Assembly (NCBI GenBank): GCA_018818165.1
Contig: JAHISP010000088.1
Location: 1 to 64,000 of the forward strand
Direction: 5' to 3'
Length of the DNA stretch: 64,000 nt
Origin: Bacteroidota bacterium
GTDB lineage: Bacteria; Bacteroidota; Ignavibacteria; Ignavibacteriales; Melioribacteraceae
In this document: positions 1-8,879 of the stretch, piece after piece
Layout: each line of letters begins with the position of its first letter
Numbering within the stretch: the stretch's first letter is position 1
Translations under genes and position numbers: made by a program
Notes under the pieces: generated by a model
The model's database searches: none
What the model was told of the DNA's origin: nothing
The model's input: only the letters and a program-made list of their open reading frames with translations

Positions 1-135
1 CCAAGGTCTGTATCTGGCAGTAAATCCTTTTTCAAAAGAATTGTGATATTGTAATCTTAGAGTTGGACTTTGGGAAATTCCCACGTAAAATTTATTTGCG
101 GATTTAGATTTAAGAATGTAGAGGAAATAAATCAT
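1..135 (-). CDS. GIY-YIG nuclease family protein (N-terminal part, cut by window edge)
   Basis: Reading the minus strand from the ATG at 135 gives 45 codons without a stop up to the window edge. The protein opens MIYFLYILKS and continues with KFYVGIS, a short spacer, and LRLQYHNSF. This is the GIY-YIG core: the Y-I-L and Y-V-G triplets, then the Arg in the first helix and the H-N pair. Stand-alone proteins of this type (YhbQ/UPF0213-like) are about 80-100 residues long, so roughly half is missing. They are presumed DNA-structure nucleases of poorly known role. The gene lies just beyond the tRNA-Asn terminator on the same strand. The fold call rests on motifs; the function within the family is open. 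Confidence 0.8.
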   Translation of the reverse strand, partial: MIYFLYILKSKSANKFYVGISQSPTLRLQYHNSFEKGFTARYRPW

Positions 136-159
136 GATTGCTTCAATTAATTTAAAACG

Positions 160-190
160 AAAAAGCCCCGAAAAAAATCGAGGCTTTTTT
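160..190. terminator. Intrinsic terminator of the tRNA-Asn unit
   Basis: A short GC-rich inverted repeat (GCCcCGA / TCGaGGC) is flanked by A and T runs, so it can stop transcription in both directions. It begins directly after the encoded CCA of tRNA-Asn on the minus strand, which is where that transcript should end. Confidence 0.75.
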
Positions 191-264
191 GGCTCCGCGA
201 GCAAGACTCGAACTTGCAACCCTTCGGTTAACAGCCGAATGCTCTACCATTGAGCTATCGCGGA
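190..264 (-). tRNA. tRNA-Asn (GTT)
   Basis: On the minus strand the sequence folds into a full cloverleaf. The acceptor stem is TCCGCGA/TCGCGGA, the D arm GCTC/GAGC, the anticodon stem TTCGG/CCGAA with loop CTGTTAA (anticodon GTT), and the T arm GCAAG/CTTGC with loop TTCGAGT. The discriminator is G and CCA is encoded at 192-190. Promoter and terminator flank it as a small independent unit. Confidence 0.96.
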
Positions 265-284
265 ATAAAACTTTCAAAATGTCA

Positions 285-356
285 AGCGATAGTCAGGAAC
301 TTGCATCCCGATTCTATCGTGATAATAGCTTAATGATTTACCATTGAGCTATCGCT
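285..356 (-). pseudogene. Decayed tandem copy of tRNA-Asn
   Basis: On the minus strand this stretch shares GCGATAGCTCAATGGTA exactly with the neighbouring tRNA-Asn, plus partial identity around the anticodon arm and a GGGnTGCAAGTTC block in the T arm. The D-arm 3' half no longer pairs, the anticodon stem is lost, an insertion lies between anticodon and T arm, and no CCA is encoded. The outermost seven bases still pair (AGCGATA/TATCGCT). It sits between the unit's promoter and the intact tRNA, so it would be transcribed as leader RNA. A structured-leader role cannot be excluded. Confidence 0.6.
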
Positions 357-378
357 AAATAAAACAAAATTTGAATAC

Positions 379-409
379 CAAACATAGCATTAGTAGTCAT
401 TTTTGTCAA
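379..409 (-). promoter_or_regulatory. Promoter of the tRNA-Asn unit
   Basis: On the minus strand TTGACA (409-404) is followed after 17 bases by TATGTTTG (386-379). This fits both the general -35/-10 layout and the Bacteroidota -7 element TAnnTTTG. Transcription would start a few bases further, ahead of the decayed tRNA copy. A second TTTTGTCAA lies 21 bp away at 422-430. Confidence 0.65.
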
Positions 410-590
410 GTATATTTTTTATTTTGTCAAAAAAAATAATTTACTTTTCTGATTAATGAGAAAATAATCTTAATTAATACAAGATATTAAATTCATATTC
501 TAATAATACATCAGAATGGATGAAAATAATTGCATTAAAAGTTTTCGGCACGTATTTTGTAAAACTTATTGTAAAAAACAAGGAATCATC

Positions 591-995
591 GTGGATTTAA
601 AAAATATAGAACATATTGGAATAGCAGTTAACAACATTGATGAATCGTTAAAATATTATGAAGGTGTTTTAGGTCTAAAATGTTATGCAATTGAAGAAGT
701 TGCAGAACAAAAAGTTAAAACTGCGTTTCTAAAAATTGGGGAAACAAAAATTGAGCTTTTAGAAGCGACTAGTGACGATAGCCCAATTGCTAAATTTATT
801 GAAAAACGTGGACAAGGTATTCATCATATTGCTTTTGCAGTTAATGGAATTGAAAGCGCTCTTTCTGAATTGAAAGTTAATGAAATTCAATTAATAGATG
901 AAAAACCTCGCAAGGGGGCAGAAGGATTGGATATTGCATTCCTTCATCCTAAATCAACAGGTGGAGTATTAACAGAAATTTGTGAAAAAAAATAA
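591..995 (+). CDS. mce: Methylmalonyl-CoA epimerase
   Basis: The protein (about 134 residues from the chosen start) is a single vicinal-oxygen-chelate/glyoxalase-like domain: [12 protein letters not shown] at the N-terminus, IELLEAT in the middle, [11 protein letters not shown], then LTEICE at the end. The two His and the Glu residues match the metal ligands of the family. It interconverts (R)- and (S)-methylmalonyl-CoA, delivering the epimer used by the decarboxylase encoded next. The frame stays open back to an ATG at 516, but the extra residues are not family-like and no ribosome-binding site precedes that ATG. A GTG at 591 has AGGA six bases upstream and starts exactly at the domain, so I place the start there. 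The next gene begins 60 bp downstream. Confidence 0.9.
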   Translation: MDLKNIEHIGIAVNNIDESLKYYEGVLGLKCYAIEEVAEQKVKTAFLKIGETKIELLEATSDDSPIAKFIEKRGQGIHHIAFAVNGIESALSELKVNEIQLIDEKPRKGAEGLDIAFLHPKSTGGVLTEICEKK

Positions 996-1055
996 TTTAA
1001 AATATAGAATGAGAGATTTCTGGAATAACCTTTCGTTCAAAATAAAGGAGAAATA

Positions 1056-2612
1056 ATGGGAATGCAAGCAAAGATAGACGAACTGCTTAAAAAGCGCGAA
1101 CAAGCGCGATTGGGTGGAGGGGAGAAACGAATAGATGTTCAGCATGAAAAGGGCAAAATGACTGCGCGTGAAAGAATAGAACTTTTATTAGATGAAGGTA
1201 GTTTTGAAGAATTTGATATGTTTGTTTCACATAGAACAATTGGTTTTGGTCTTGAAAAACAGCAGTATCTTTCTGATGGAGTTGTTACTGGATATGGAAC
1301 TATTGATGGCCGTTTGGTTTATGTTTTTTCTCAAGACTTTACTGTTTTTGGAGGCTCTTTATCCGAAATGTTTGCACAAAAAATTGTTAAAGTTATGGAA
1401 AAAGCTCTAAAAATTGGAGCTCCAATTATTGGTATAAACGATAGTGGTGGTGCTAGAATTCAAGAAGGTGTGAAAAGTCTTGGTGGATATGCAGATATTT
1501 TCCAACAAAATATTATGGCTTCTGGCGTTGTTCCACAAATATCTGCTATTTTTGGTCCTTGCGCTGGCGGCGCAGTTTATTCACCTGCTTTAACAGATTT
1601 TACTATTATGTCTAAAGGTAGTTATATGTTTGTTACTGGGCCAAAAGTGGTAAAAACAGTAACAGGTGAAACAGTTACAACCGAAGAGCTTGGTGGAGCT
1701 CAAGTGCATGCCACCAAATCTGGTGTTAACCATTTTGTTTCTGAAGATGAGGCTGAAGGACTATTATTAATTAGAAAAATATTAAGTTATCTTCCACAAA
1801 ACAATATGGAAGACCCACCACATAAAGTTTGTAACGATCCAATAGATAGATTAGAGGACACATTAAATAATATTATTCCTGAAAGTGCTAATAAACCTTA
1901 TAATGTTAAGGATGTTATATTTTCAATTGTTGATAATGGAGAGTTTCTTGAAGTACAAAGACAATATGCACAAAATATAGTTGTTGGTTTTGCGACATTT
2001 AATGGTTCATCTGTTGGAATTGTTGCAAATCAGCCAAATTATCTAGCTGGAGTTTTGGACATAAATGCCTCAAGAAAAGCTGCACGTTTTGTTCGTTTTT
2101 GTGACGCATTTAATATTCCAATTGTTACTTTGGTGGATGTTCCTGGGTTCTTGCCTGGAACAACACAAGAATACGGTGGAATTATAATTCACGGTGCCAA
2201 ATTACTATTTGCATATGGTGAAGCAACAGTTCCCAAAATTACGATTATTCTTCGCAAAGCATATGGTGGAGCTTATGATGTAATGAGCTCTAAACATTTA
2301 AGAGGAGATATCAATTACTCTTGGCCTGGAGCTGAAATTGCTGTAATGGGAGCTAAAGGAGCAGTTGAAGTGCTTTATTCCAAAGAATTGAATGCTTTTA
2401 CAAATCCAGAAGAAAGAGCAAAATATAGTTTGGAGAAAGAGGAAGAGTATAAAGAAAAATTTGCTAATCCTTATGTGGCTGCAAAATATGGTTACATTGA
2501 TGATGTTATTGAACCACGAAATACTAGGTTCAGAATTATTAGAGCATTACAAATGTTATCAACAAAAAAAGATAGCAATCCTCCTAAGAAACATTCAAAT
2601 CTTCCATTATAA
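1056..2612 (+). CDS. mmdA: Methylmalonyl-CoA decarboxylase alpha subunit (carboxyltransferase)
   Basis: The 518-residue protein is a two-domain crotonase-fold carboxyltransferase. The N-terminal half carries [12 protein letters not shown] and the acyl-CoA oxyanion-hole region [14 protein letters not shown]. The C-terminal half carries [23 protein letters not shown] and [11 protein letters not shown]. Length and motifs suit both MmdA and the propionyl-CoA carboxylase beta subunit. The genes that follow (membrane OadG- and OadB-type subunits and a stand-alone biotin carrier, with no biotin carboxylase) favour the Na+-pumping decarboxylase. It transfers the carboxyl group from (S)-methylmalonyl-CoA to biotin on MmdC, leaving propionyl-CoA. 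AAGGAG sits six bases before the ATG. Confidence 0.88.
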   Translation: MGMQAKIDELLKKREQARLGGGEKRIDVQHEKGKMTARERIELLLDEGSFEEFDMFVSHRTIGFGLEKQQYLSDGVVTGYGTIDGRLVYVFSQDFTVFGGSLSEMFAQKIVKVMEKALKIGAPIIGINDSGGARIQEGVKSLGGYADIFQQNIMASGVVPQISAIFGPCAGGAVYSPALTDFTIMSKGSYMFVTGPKVVKTVTGETVTTEELGGAQVHATKSGVNHFVSEDEAEGLLLIRKILSYLPQNNMEDPPHKVCNDPIDRLEDTLNNIIPESANKPYNVKDVIFSIVDNGEFLEVQRQYAQNIVVGFATFNGSSVGIVANQPNYLAGVLDINASRKAARFVRFCDAFNIPIVTLVDVPGFLPGTTQEYGGIIIHGAKLLFAYGEATVPKITIILRKAYGGAYDVMSSKHLRGDINYSWPGAEIAVMGAKGAVEVLYSKELNAFTNPEERAKYSLEKEEEYKEKFANPYVAAKYGYIDDVIEPRNTRFRIIRALQMLSTKKDSNPPKKHSNLPL

Positions 2613-2624
2613 TAAGGAGCAATT

Positions 2625-2984
2625 ATGTTTGATAAATTTAGCTTTTCAAATATTTGGGAGAATGACGGAATATTTATTTCTGTTGTTGGATATTTAATAG
2701 TGTTTGCTGCATTATTAATTCTTTCAATAATAATTACATATTTCCAAAAAATTCTGATATCTAGGCAAAGGAGAAAATTAAAATCAGTTGGACATAGAGC
2801 GGCTGATGCAGAAAATTTAGAAATTTCTGGAGAAATAAGTGCTGCTATATCAATGGCCATTTATCTTCATTTTCAAGAAAATCATGATATAGAAAATACC
2901 GTTTTAACAATAAAAAGAGTTCAAAGAACTTATTCACCATGGAGTTCAAAGCTTTATGGTTTAAGAGAATATCCCAAACGATAA
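2625..2984 (+). CDS. mmdD: Decarboxylase delta/gamma-type membrane subunit (OadG family)
   Basis: The 119-residue protein has one hydrophobic segment at about residues 19-45, followed by a basic stretch (RQRRKLK) and a soluble tail ending in a Trp-containing segment. This is the layout of OadG/MmdD, the small subunit that anchors the soluble carboxyltransferase to the membrane pump. The sequence is weakly conserved, so the call depends largely on position between mmdA (12 bp gap) and mmdC. AAGGAG precedes the ATG. Confidence 0.75.
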   Translation: MFDKFSFSNIWENDGIFISVVGYLIVFAALLILSIIITYFQKILISRQRRKLKSVGHRAADAENLEISGEISAAISMAIYLHFQENHDIENTVLTIKRVQRTYSPWSSKLYGLREYPKR

Positions 2985-3000
2985 ATGTAAAATAAACAAG

Positions 3001-3038
3001 TCCCCTAATAATGGGGAGCTAGTTCGTTATTTGACGAA
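3001..3038 (+). other. Two small hairpins between mmdD and mmdC
   Basis: The 78-bp gap holds two perfect 5-bp hairpins in a row: TCCCC/GGGGA at 3001-3017 and TTCGT/ACGAA at 3023-3038. Neither is followed by a T run, so they are not terminators. They could affect processing or relative expression of the biotin carrier inside the operon, which is inference only. Confidence 0.35.
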
Positions 3039-3062
3039 TGGTAAAAATATAAGGTTGAAAGA

Positions 3063-3500
3063 ATGAAAAAATTTAAATTTAATATTCGTGGAAACGAGTA
3101 CAATGTTGAAATTGTAAACATTGAAGATGATATTGCTGAAATTGAAGTTAATGGGTCAACGTACCAAGTTGAAGTTGTAAAAACTATTAAAGAGGTAAAA
3201 ACACCAAAATTAATGCGACCTCAAATTGTGCCTTCTGGTGGATCGGATAGTGCTAAAACAAGTAAACCATCAGAGAAAAAAGGTGTTGGATTTGTGAAGG
3301 CACCATTACCAGGTACAATTTTGGAAGTTAAAGTAAAGGTTGGTGATGTTGTTAAAATTGGAGATAACCTTTTAATTATGGAAGCAATGAAAATGGAGAA
3401 TGATATTAGATCTGATAAATCTGGTAAAGTATCCGTAATTAAAGTTAACAACGGAGACTCTGTCCTTGAAGGTGACGTTCTCGTTGAGATAGGGGAATAA
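3063..3500 (+). CDS. mmdC: Methylmalonyl-CoA decarboxylase biotin carrier subunit
   Basis: The 145-residue protein has an N-terminal beta-rich segment, a Pro/Ser/Lys-rich linker at about residues 46-75 and a C-terminal biotinyl domain with the attachment motif EAMKMEN. The biotinylated lysine is K110. It shuttles the carboxyl group from MmdA to the membrane subunit MmdB. The next start codon follows the stop by three bases, indicating close coupling. Confidence 0.9.
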   Translation: MKKFKFNIRGNEYNVEIVNIEDDIAEIEVNGSTYQVEVVKTIKEVKTPKLMRPQIVPSGGSDSAKTSKPSEKKGVGFVKAPLPGTILEVKVKVGDVVKIGDNLLIMEAMKMENDIRSDKSGKVSVIKVNNGDSVLEGDVLVEIGE

Positions 3501-3503
3501 CTA

Positions 3504-4649
3504 ATGGAAGGCATAAATCAATTTATTAGCTTTACAGGGTTTGCCAATCTTACTATTGGGCATTTAGTAATGATTGTAATTGGATTGTTCTTCATATACC
3601 TTGCAATTAAAAAAGAGTATGAACCATTACTCCTTGTTCCAATTGGATTTGGGATTTTAATGGGAAACATTCCTTTTATTGAAAATGTGGGAATGCAAAT
3701 TGGTATTTATGAACAGGGTTCTGTTCTTAATTATCTTTATTTTGGAGTAATGAAAGGTATCTATCCACCACTAATTTTTCTTGGAATTGGAGCAATGACG
3801 GATTTTTCTGCGCTTATTTCAAATCCCAAATTAATGTTACTTGGAGCCGCAGCTCAACTTGGTATATTTTTGACTTTTATGGCCGCCTTAGCCCTTGGTT
3901 TTACTGTAAATCAAGCTGCAGCTATTGGGATTATTGGCGGTGCTGATGGTCCAACTGCTATATTCCTTTCATCTAAATTAGCGCCAGAATTACTTGGAGC
4001 TATTGCAATTGCAGCATATTCATATATGGCTCTTGTTCCAGTTATTCAACCGCCAATTATTAAATTGCTTACTTCAAAAGAAGAGCGTTTAATAAAAATG
4101 AAACCTCCAAAAGCAGTTACAAAACTTGAAAAAATGTCATTTCCAGTTGTTGGATTATTGTTAACTACATTTATTTCTCCAGGTGCTTTACCTTTATTAG
4201 GAATGCTTTTCTTTGGGAATTTGCTTAAAGAATCTGGTGTTACAAAAAGACTTGCTGATACTGCAGCAAAACCGTTAATTGATATTGTTACAATTCTTTT
4301 AGGTTTAACAGTTGGTGCATCAACTCAAGCAACAACATTTTTAACTCCAGAATCAATATTAATATTTGTGCTTGGTGCAATTTCATTTATGGTTGCAACT
4401 GCCGGTGGAGTACTATTTGCTAAATTTATGAATCTGTTTTTGAAAGGGGATAATAAATTAAACCCAATGATTGGTGCTGCTGGAGTTTCTGCGGTACCAG
4501 ATAGTGCAAGAGTTGTGCATACTCTTGGACAAATTGAAGATCCTACAAACTATTTACTTATGCATGCAATGGCTCCAAATGTTGCGGGTGTTATTGGCTC
4601 TGCAGTTGCGGCTGGTATTTTAATGGGATTTTTGTTAAAAGTAATTTAG
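3504..4649 (+). CDS. mmdB: Na+-translocating decarboxylase beta subunit (OadB family)
   Basis: The 381-residue protein has about ten hydrophobic segments. It carries the family signature GADGPTAIF with its Asp near residue 148, and GAAGVSAVPDSARVVH near the C-terminus. The family decarboxylates carboxybiotin and exports Na+, consuming a proton. The conserved Asp and the polar residues of the second motif belong to the ion pathway. With mmdA, mmdD and mmdC this completes the pump. It is the last gene of the operon and is followed by a terminator. Confidence 0.93.
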   Translation: MEGINQFISFTGFANLTIGHLVMIVIGLFFIYLAIKKEYEPLLLVPIGFGILMGNIPFIENVGMQIGIYEQGSVLNYLYFGVMKGIYPPLIFLGIGAMTDFSALISNPKLMLLGAAAQLGIFLTFMAALALGFTVNQAAAIGIIGGADGPTAIFLSSKLAPELLGAIAIAAYSYMALVPVIQPPIIKLLTSKEERLIKMKPPKAVTKLEKMSFPVVGLLLTTFISPGALPLLGMLFFGNLLKESGVTKRLADTAAKPLIDIVTILLGLTVGASTQATTFLTPESILIFVLGAISFMVATAGGVLFAKFMNLFLKGDNKLNPMIGAAGVSAVPDSARVVHTLGQIEDPTNYLLMHAMAPNVAGVIGSAVAAGILMGFLLKVI

Positions 4650-4661
4650 ATTAAATATTTC

Positions 4662-4695
4662 AAAAAAAGAGACGTCCTAAAACGTCTCTTTTTTT
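4662..4695. terminator. Bidirectional terminator between convergent operons
   Basis: An 8-bp stem (AGAGACGT/ACGTCTCT) has an A run on the left and a T run on the right. It can end both the mmd operon on the plus strand and the sulfur-compound operon arriving from the right on the minus strand. Confidence 0.88.
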
Positions 4696-4707
4696 CATTT
4701 CTTAAAA

Positions 4708-5895
4708 TTAACCACATCCTCCAAGAGCTCTTACTTTTTGTTTTTCAATAACTTTTGGTTTAGATTTTTCAATTAATACTGGAACAATTGATGATGCCTC
4801 TCTTCTAAAACGTTGATTATCGGTTAAATTTGCTTCAATTGTTGATGAGCTTTTAAAATCAATTATATCGGACTTAAACTGATTAAATCCACCTTTTAAT
4901 TGCAAAACATTTTCAAATCCCAATTCCTTTGCTAAAATATAACCTTTTTTTGAGTTAACATCATTATCGCCAACGATAATATTCACTTTGTCTTCCAAGT
5001 TGAAAATATTTTTTGATGATTTTGTGAAAAAATCATTTAACGATAAATTTGTTGCACTTGGCAAGGTCATAGTTTGGAAATCTTTTGAATCTCTGATATC
5101 GATAACCTGTAAACTTTTGTCTTTATACATAAATCTTAAAGCTAGTTCATCCGAAGAAATTGTATTAATTTCGAAACTTGAAATATATGCTGAGTCGTTT
5201 ATTTTATCAAGAATCATTGCTTTTTCTGGTTTCAAAGTTGAAGCAACAAGCCCAATTATTAAAGCAACAACTGTAATAACTAACAGTGAACGTTTTGATG
5301 TTGTATCTACTACAACATTTTTTGTTACCTTTTTTTCAATAATTCCAACAAGCCAATAACTTCCAAAAGCAACTACTATCATTAGAAATGCAAATAAACC
5401 TAACGATATATTTAATGTTTCAGATACTTGAGGAATTCCAAAATCGTATCCAGTATATAAACCTTCAAACAATGGATATCCTTCAATAAATCCTAAAATA
5501 CCCAGCATTGCTCCTACAACAAAAGCCATTGCATCAATTTTCCCAATCATAGCACCGCACATACTTGTTCCAGGACAATATCCACCGATTACAAATCCTA
5601 TACCCATTATTAAGCCACCAACTATTGCTGACCACAAAAATAAAGGATTAACATAAATCAAATCTAAATCTAATAATCCAAAGTGTGACAAAACAAGAAC
5701 GCCTACCATTGCTGTAACACCAGCAGTGAAAAACACTCTTAAAACTGTAAAATCATAACCATAAAATAAGCCAGCTAATTTCTTCGAAGAAGAAAAGCCA
5801 GCACTTTCTAAAATAAACCCAAATGCTATACCAATTAAAACGGCAAACACAAGGTTAAGTTCATTATTTATAAATTCTGGTACTAAAGGTCCCAT
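4708..5895 (-). CDS. YeeE/YedE-type transporter fused to a degenerate rhodanese domain
   Basis: Residues 1-195 hold seven or so membrane segments with the family motifs FGFILESAGF and GFVIGGYCPGTS..G, the conserved Cys lying in GYCPG. YeeE/YedE proteins import thiosulfate or related sulfur compounds. A further membrane segment lies near residues 203-220. The remainder resembles a rhodanese module: LQVIDIRDSKDF, and at the end GFENVLQLKGGFNQF. The loop where rhodanese has its catalytic Cys reads IVGDNDVNSKK, without Cys, so sulfurtransfer is unlikely. The C-terminus ends in GGCG with a single Cys. An AGAG-containing ribosome-binding site precedes the start, 18 bp after the upstream gene. Confidence 0.82.
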   Translation of the reverse strand: MGPLVPEFINNELNLVFAVLIGIAFGFILESAGFSSSKKLAGLFYGYDFTVLRVFFTAGVTAMVGVLVLSHFGLLDLDLIYVNPLFLWSAIVGGLIMGIGFVIGGYCPGTSMCGAMIGKIDAMAFVVGAMLGILGFIEGYPLFEGLYTGYDFGIPQVSETLNISLGLFAFLMIVVAFGSYWLVGIIEKKVTKNVVVDTTSKRSLLVITVVALIIGLVASTLKPEKAMILDKINDSAYISSFEINTISSDELALRFMYKDKSLQVIDIRDSKDFQTMTLPSATNLSLNDFFTKSSKNIFNLEDKVNIIVGDNDVNSKKGYILAKELGFENVLQLKGGFNQFKSDIIDFKSSSTIEANLTDNQRFRREASSIVPVLIEKSKPKVIEKQKVRALGGCG

Positions 5896-5913
5896 TATTC
5901 TCTCTCAAATTAA

Positions 5914-6432
5914 TTAATTGATCCAAAGTTTTCTAAAGAAATATGCAAAAAGATATCCACCACCAAAAATGGCTATCATTGTTAAAATACCACCTGTGGA
6001 AAAAACTGCCATCCCACTTAAAGCAGCTCCACTAGTGCAACCTCTACCAAGTTGTGCACCAAAACCAAATAATGCACCACCAATTAAAGCTGCCACAAGT
6101 CGTGTTTTTGATGTAATTCCAGAATGATGTTCAACGGTAAATTTCAATCTGTTTGCAAGAACTCCTGAAATAAAAGCTCCAAGTAATGCACCTAAAATTT
6201 CAAATACCAACCAAGTTTTTAATGGGCTACCTGCATGAGTTGCATTAAAATCTTGCAAATACGGTACATTTTCGGAGTGTGCTGGAGCAATAGTTTCAAG
6301 CGAATAAATTACTACACTTTTTGCCGCTCCGCTGGCACCTAATCCATGACCTGTTATATAAATAGTAATTACTAATAACAAGCCAAGCAATAATCCTGCT
6401 AAGTAAGGATTCATATATTTGTTGGGTTTCAT
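5914..6432 (-). CDS. YeeE/YedE family membrane protein, short form
   Basis: The 172-residue protein has about four membrane segments and the conserved GFGAQLGRGCTSGAALSGMA motif, in which the Cys of RGCTSG corresponds to the thiosulfate-contacting Cys of the family. Two-gene YeeE pairs, each forming part of one transporter, are common in Bacteroidota. The start overlaps the stop of the cytochrome b gene by four bases (ATGA), indicating translational coupling. Confidence 0.85.
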   Translation of the reverse strand: MKPNKYMNPYLAGLLLGLLLVITIYITGHGLGASGAAKSVVIYSLETIAPAHSENVPYLQDFNATHAGSPLKTWLVFEILGALLGAFISGVLANRLKFTVEHHSGITSKTRLVAALIGGALFGFGAQLGRGCTSGAALSGMAVFSTGGILTMIAIFGGGYLFAYFFRKLWIN

Positions 6433-7079
6433 TTTATTTCCTTATCATTTTTAATTTTGTAGTTAGTTTCGTCTTCATCTTCAATGTCTTCATAACCAGT
6501 CATCATGGCTTTTAAGTTAGTAAGAAGCGAATGCCCAGTTGTAATTAAATAAACATGAACTACAACAAACGCAATTAAAGCATAAGCGCCAGCTGTATGT
6601 ATTAATGCAACTGGTTCTAAATTTTCGATGTCTAGCCCACTAATAAAACCACCTGATGAATATCTATAAAAAATATAAAACAAACCAGAGATTACCATAA
6701 CCGGAATTACAAGTATTTTAAGTACTAAATAAGTAATTCTTTGCAATGGATTTAATTTGCTTAAAACTGTTTTTTTAGTTGGATGCGGGGAATTTCTAAA
6801 AATGCCCAAAATATAGTAATCCATCTGAGCTTTTAAAAATTTAGTTGTTGGAAGATATTGTTTCCATTCGCCTGTTGTAAAATGCCAGAAGATAGCAAAA
6901 ACAATTAATACTAAAAGTGAATATGCGGCATATCTATGAAAAATTACTGCATTTTCAAATCCAAAAAAAGAATATGAACCATGAACTTCAAAACCAGTTA
7001 AAACAAGAAAGAAAATTAAAAATGCTTGTGTCCAGTGCCAAAACCTTTCAAAACTTCTGTATATATATACTGTTTTCAT
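6429..7079 (-). CDS. Membrane cytochrome b (b561/hydrogenase-type)
   Basis: The 216-residue protein has four predicted membrane helices with well-placed histidines: RFWHW near the N-terminus, FHRYAAY, IFWHFTTG, LIHTAGAY and VVHVYL. These are the di-heme ligand positions of the b-type cytochromes serving thiosulfate reductases, formate dehydrogenases and Ni-Fe hydrogenases. The last 25 residues are acidic then basic and probably cytoplasmic. It lies between the octaheme cytochrome gene and the transporter genes, so it most likely carries electrons between the quinone pool and the octaheme protein. Confidence 0.85.
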   Translation of the reverse strand: MKTVYIYRSFERFWHWTQAFLIFFLVLTGFEVHGSYSFFGFENAVIFHRYAAYSLLVLIVFAIFWHFTTGEWKQYLPTTKFLKAQMDYYILGIFRNSPHPTKKTVLSKLNPLQRITYLVLKILVIPVMVISGLFYIFYRYSSGGFISGLDIENLEPVALIHTAGAYALIAFVVVHVYLITTGHSLLTNLKAMMTGYEDIEDEDETNYKIKNDKEIK

Positions 7080-7092
7080 TATTTAATACCTT

Positions 7093-8655
7093 TTATTTTT
7101 GTTTATTAGAAAAATAAACTCTTAGAAATCCGTGAAATAAAACCCCAACTAGGGAAGCCAAAATAAGTAAGAACCCAAACAAATCAATTAAAGAACTATA
7201 ATCTCTTCCTGGTAAATAAAAATCATTTAATCCAGCAAGACGACTATTTTCTCTTTGATGGCAATTTGTGCATGTTAAGGATTCTTCTTTTGGCGCAACT
7301 TGGTGGTTAATGGGCCAATACATTTCTGTTTTAATAAAGGAATATTTACCACTATACGGCAATCCTATTGCTTTCATACCTTTTTCTGAAGCAATGTTCC
7401 AATCAAAATCTTTCCAAAATGCGCCTTCGCCAATATTATCCGAATAAAGATTTGGTTGAATAATTAACCTTGTAATTGGATCAAATATTTGATTTGCAGT
7501 ATGTATTTTTACTGGAATGATTTTAGAGTTCTTGTCTGCATAAGAGCCATTTAAAGGATTAAGAACAACTGCTTTTGTTGTGTCAAGAATTTTATCTCCT
7601 AACACGTAATGGCTTGCAGTTCCATTAAACCATACATAATCGGGCTCGATATTTTTGCCCCAAGTAAATGATCCTTTGATCGATTTGTAGATATGGTTCC
7701 CAAGTGAATCTTCTTCCATATACGGTTCCCCGTCTTTTAATCTTCCAGCAGTTGACCAATCCCAATCAAGATTTGTAGGTGTACCTTTTGAATAAATTGG
7801 AATGTGGCACGTTTGACAAGCAACTTTTAATGTGTGTTCGTTTAATATTAATGCTTTGTGTGGAGTTTCAGTGTGGCAATCTTCACAATTTGATCTTTCG
7901 GTATTTAAAGTTGCAATAGAATAAACCTTTCCTTGAATTTGATGATTTTCTGTCATATGGCAGTCTGTACAAACTAAATTTGGGCCAGCTTCATCCATAT
8001 GGATATCGATTGATCTATCTGGATGGAACATTGTGTTATCCAAATCGCCATGTTTAACATTGTTTCCACCACCACCATAAAAATGGCAAACACCACAATT
8101 ATCGCGGCTTGGTTTTCCAACATTTTGAGCAATTTTTGTTAAATTAACTGTTGGATCTGGGCCTCCAGCTAAATTAGCACCTTTTACATATGAGTTTGTC
8201 TGATCATGACAAACCAAACAATCGATATTTGTAGAATCGGTAAAAGATTTACCATTTTCTGTCATATCAAACCCAATATGGCATTTTGCACAACTTTTTA
8301 CATTAGATTGAGTTCCAATACAAAAATTGTTTATTATATTTTTTTTACCTAAGTAAACAATTCCTTTTCCTTCAATGTAATCAGGTCTTTCCCAATTCCA
8401 GTGAGAAGATTCCATAACTTCTAAATGCCGTTTGTTATGACAGCTAATACATGTTTTTGTAAGATCTTGTGGACGTGCAAAATCTTTTTGTAGAGCAGCA
8501 AATTTACTGTGATCTACCACCTTAACGGGTTTTTCAGAATATTTTGCTTTTAAAACTACAGCATTTGTGGGATGATATGTTTTATCGGAGAAAATATTGA
8601 AGGCTACCATCACAATTACAATAGTAACCGAAAGGACAATAATAAACTTCCTCAT
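7093..8655 (-). CDS. otr: Octaheme c-type cytochrome, tetrathionate reductase family
   Basis: The 520-residue protein has an N-terminal membrane anchor or signal (residues 3-22), eight CxxCH haem motifs (CISCH, CAKCH, CLVCH, CGVCH, CTDCH, CEDCH, CQTCH, CTNCH) and a C-terminal membrane helix at about residues 487-512. The segment around the first haem, with DHSKF ahead of it and SSHWNWERP behind it, matches the tetrathionate-reductase-type octaheme family. Family members reduce tetrathionate, nitrite and hydroxylamine in vitro, so the natural substrate is not fixed by sequence. Placement with sulfur-transport genes favours a sulfur oxyanion. The protein would sit on the outer face of the inner membrane. 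AAGGAA lies before the start. Confidence 0.85.
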   Translation of the reverse strand: MRKFIIVLSVTIVIVMVAFNIFSDKTYHPTNAVVLKAKYSEKPVKVVDHSKFAALQKDFARPQDLTKTCISCHNKRHLEVMESSHWNWERPDYIEGKGIVYLGKKNIINNFCIGTQSNVKSCAKCHIGFDMTENGKSFTDSTNIDCLVCHDQTNSYVKGANLAGGPDPTVNLTKIAQNVGKPSRDNCGVCHFYGGGGNNVKHGDLDNTMFHPDRSIDIHMDEAGPNLVCTDCHMTENHQIQGKVYSIATLNTERSNCEDCHTETPHKALILNEHTLKVACQTCHIPIYSKGTPTNLDWDWSTAGRLKDGEPYMEEDSLGNHIYKSIKGSFTWGKNIEPDYVWFNGTASHYVLGDKILDTTKAVVLNPLNGSYADKNSKIIPVKIHTANQIFDPITRLIIQPNLYSDNIGEGAFWKDFDWNIASEKGMKAIGLPYSGKYSFIKTEMYWPINHQVAPKEESLTCTNCHQRENSRLAGLNDFYLPGRDYSSLIDLFGFLLILASLVGVLFHGFLRVYFSNKQK

Positions 8656-8879
8656 AAAGAATTCCTTATTAAATGTTAATTAAAATACAACCCGCTTTGC
8701 GTTATAAAAGCAAATATTTATTTAGACAAAACATCTTTTATAAACGATAGAACGATATTATTATATGCCCAAAAATAATAAAATTTTAGCCCATAAAACA
8801 ATGCAATCTAAAAACCCACAGAGTTTTTTCACCAAGAATGTAAAATATTTAGTAACTTTTTTACTTAAAATTTATTTTA

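Noticed and set aside
516-590. N-terminal extension of the methylmalonyl-CoA epimerase
   Set aside because: No ribosome-binding site before the ATG at 516 and no similarity to the family; GTG at 591 has AGGA and begins at the domain.
1056-2612. Propionyl-CoA carboxylase beta subunit
   Set aside because: Motifs cannot separate the two, but no biotin carboxylase gene is present and Na+-pump subunits follow, so decarboxylase is the better reading.
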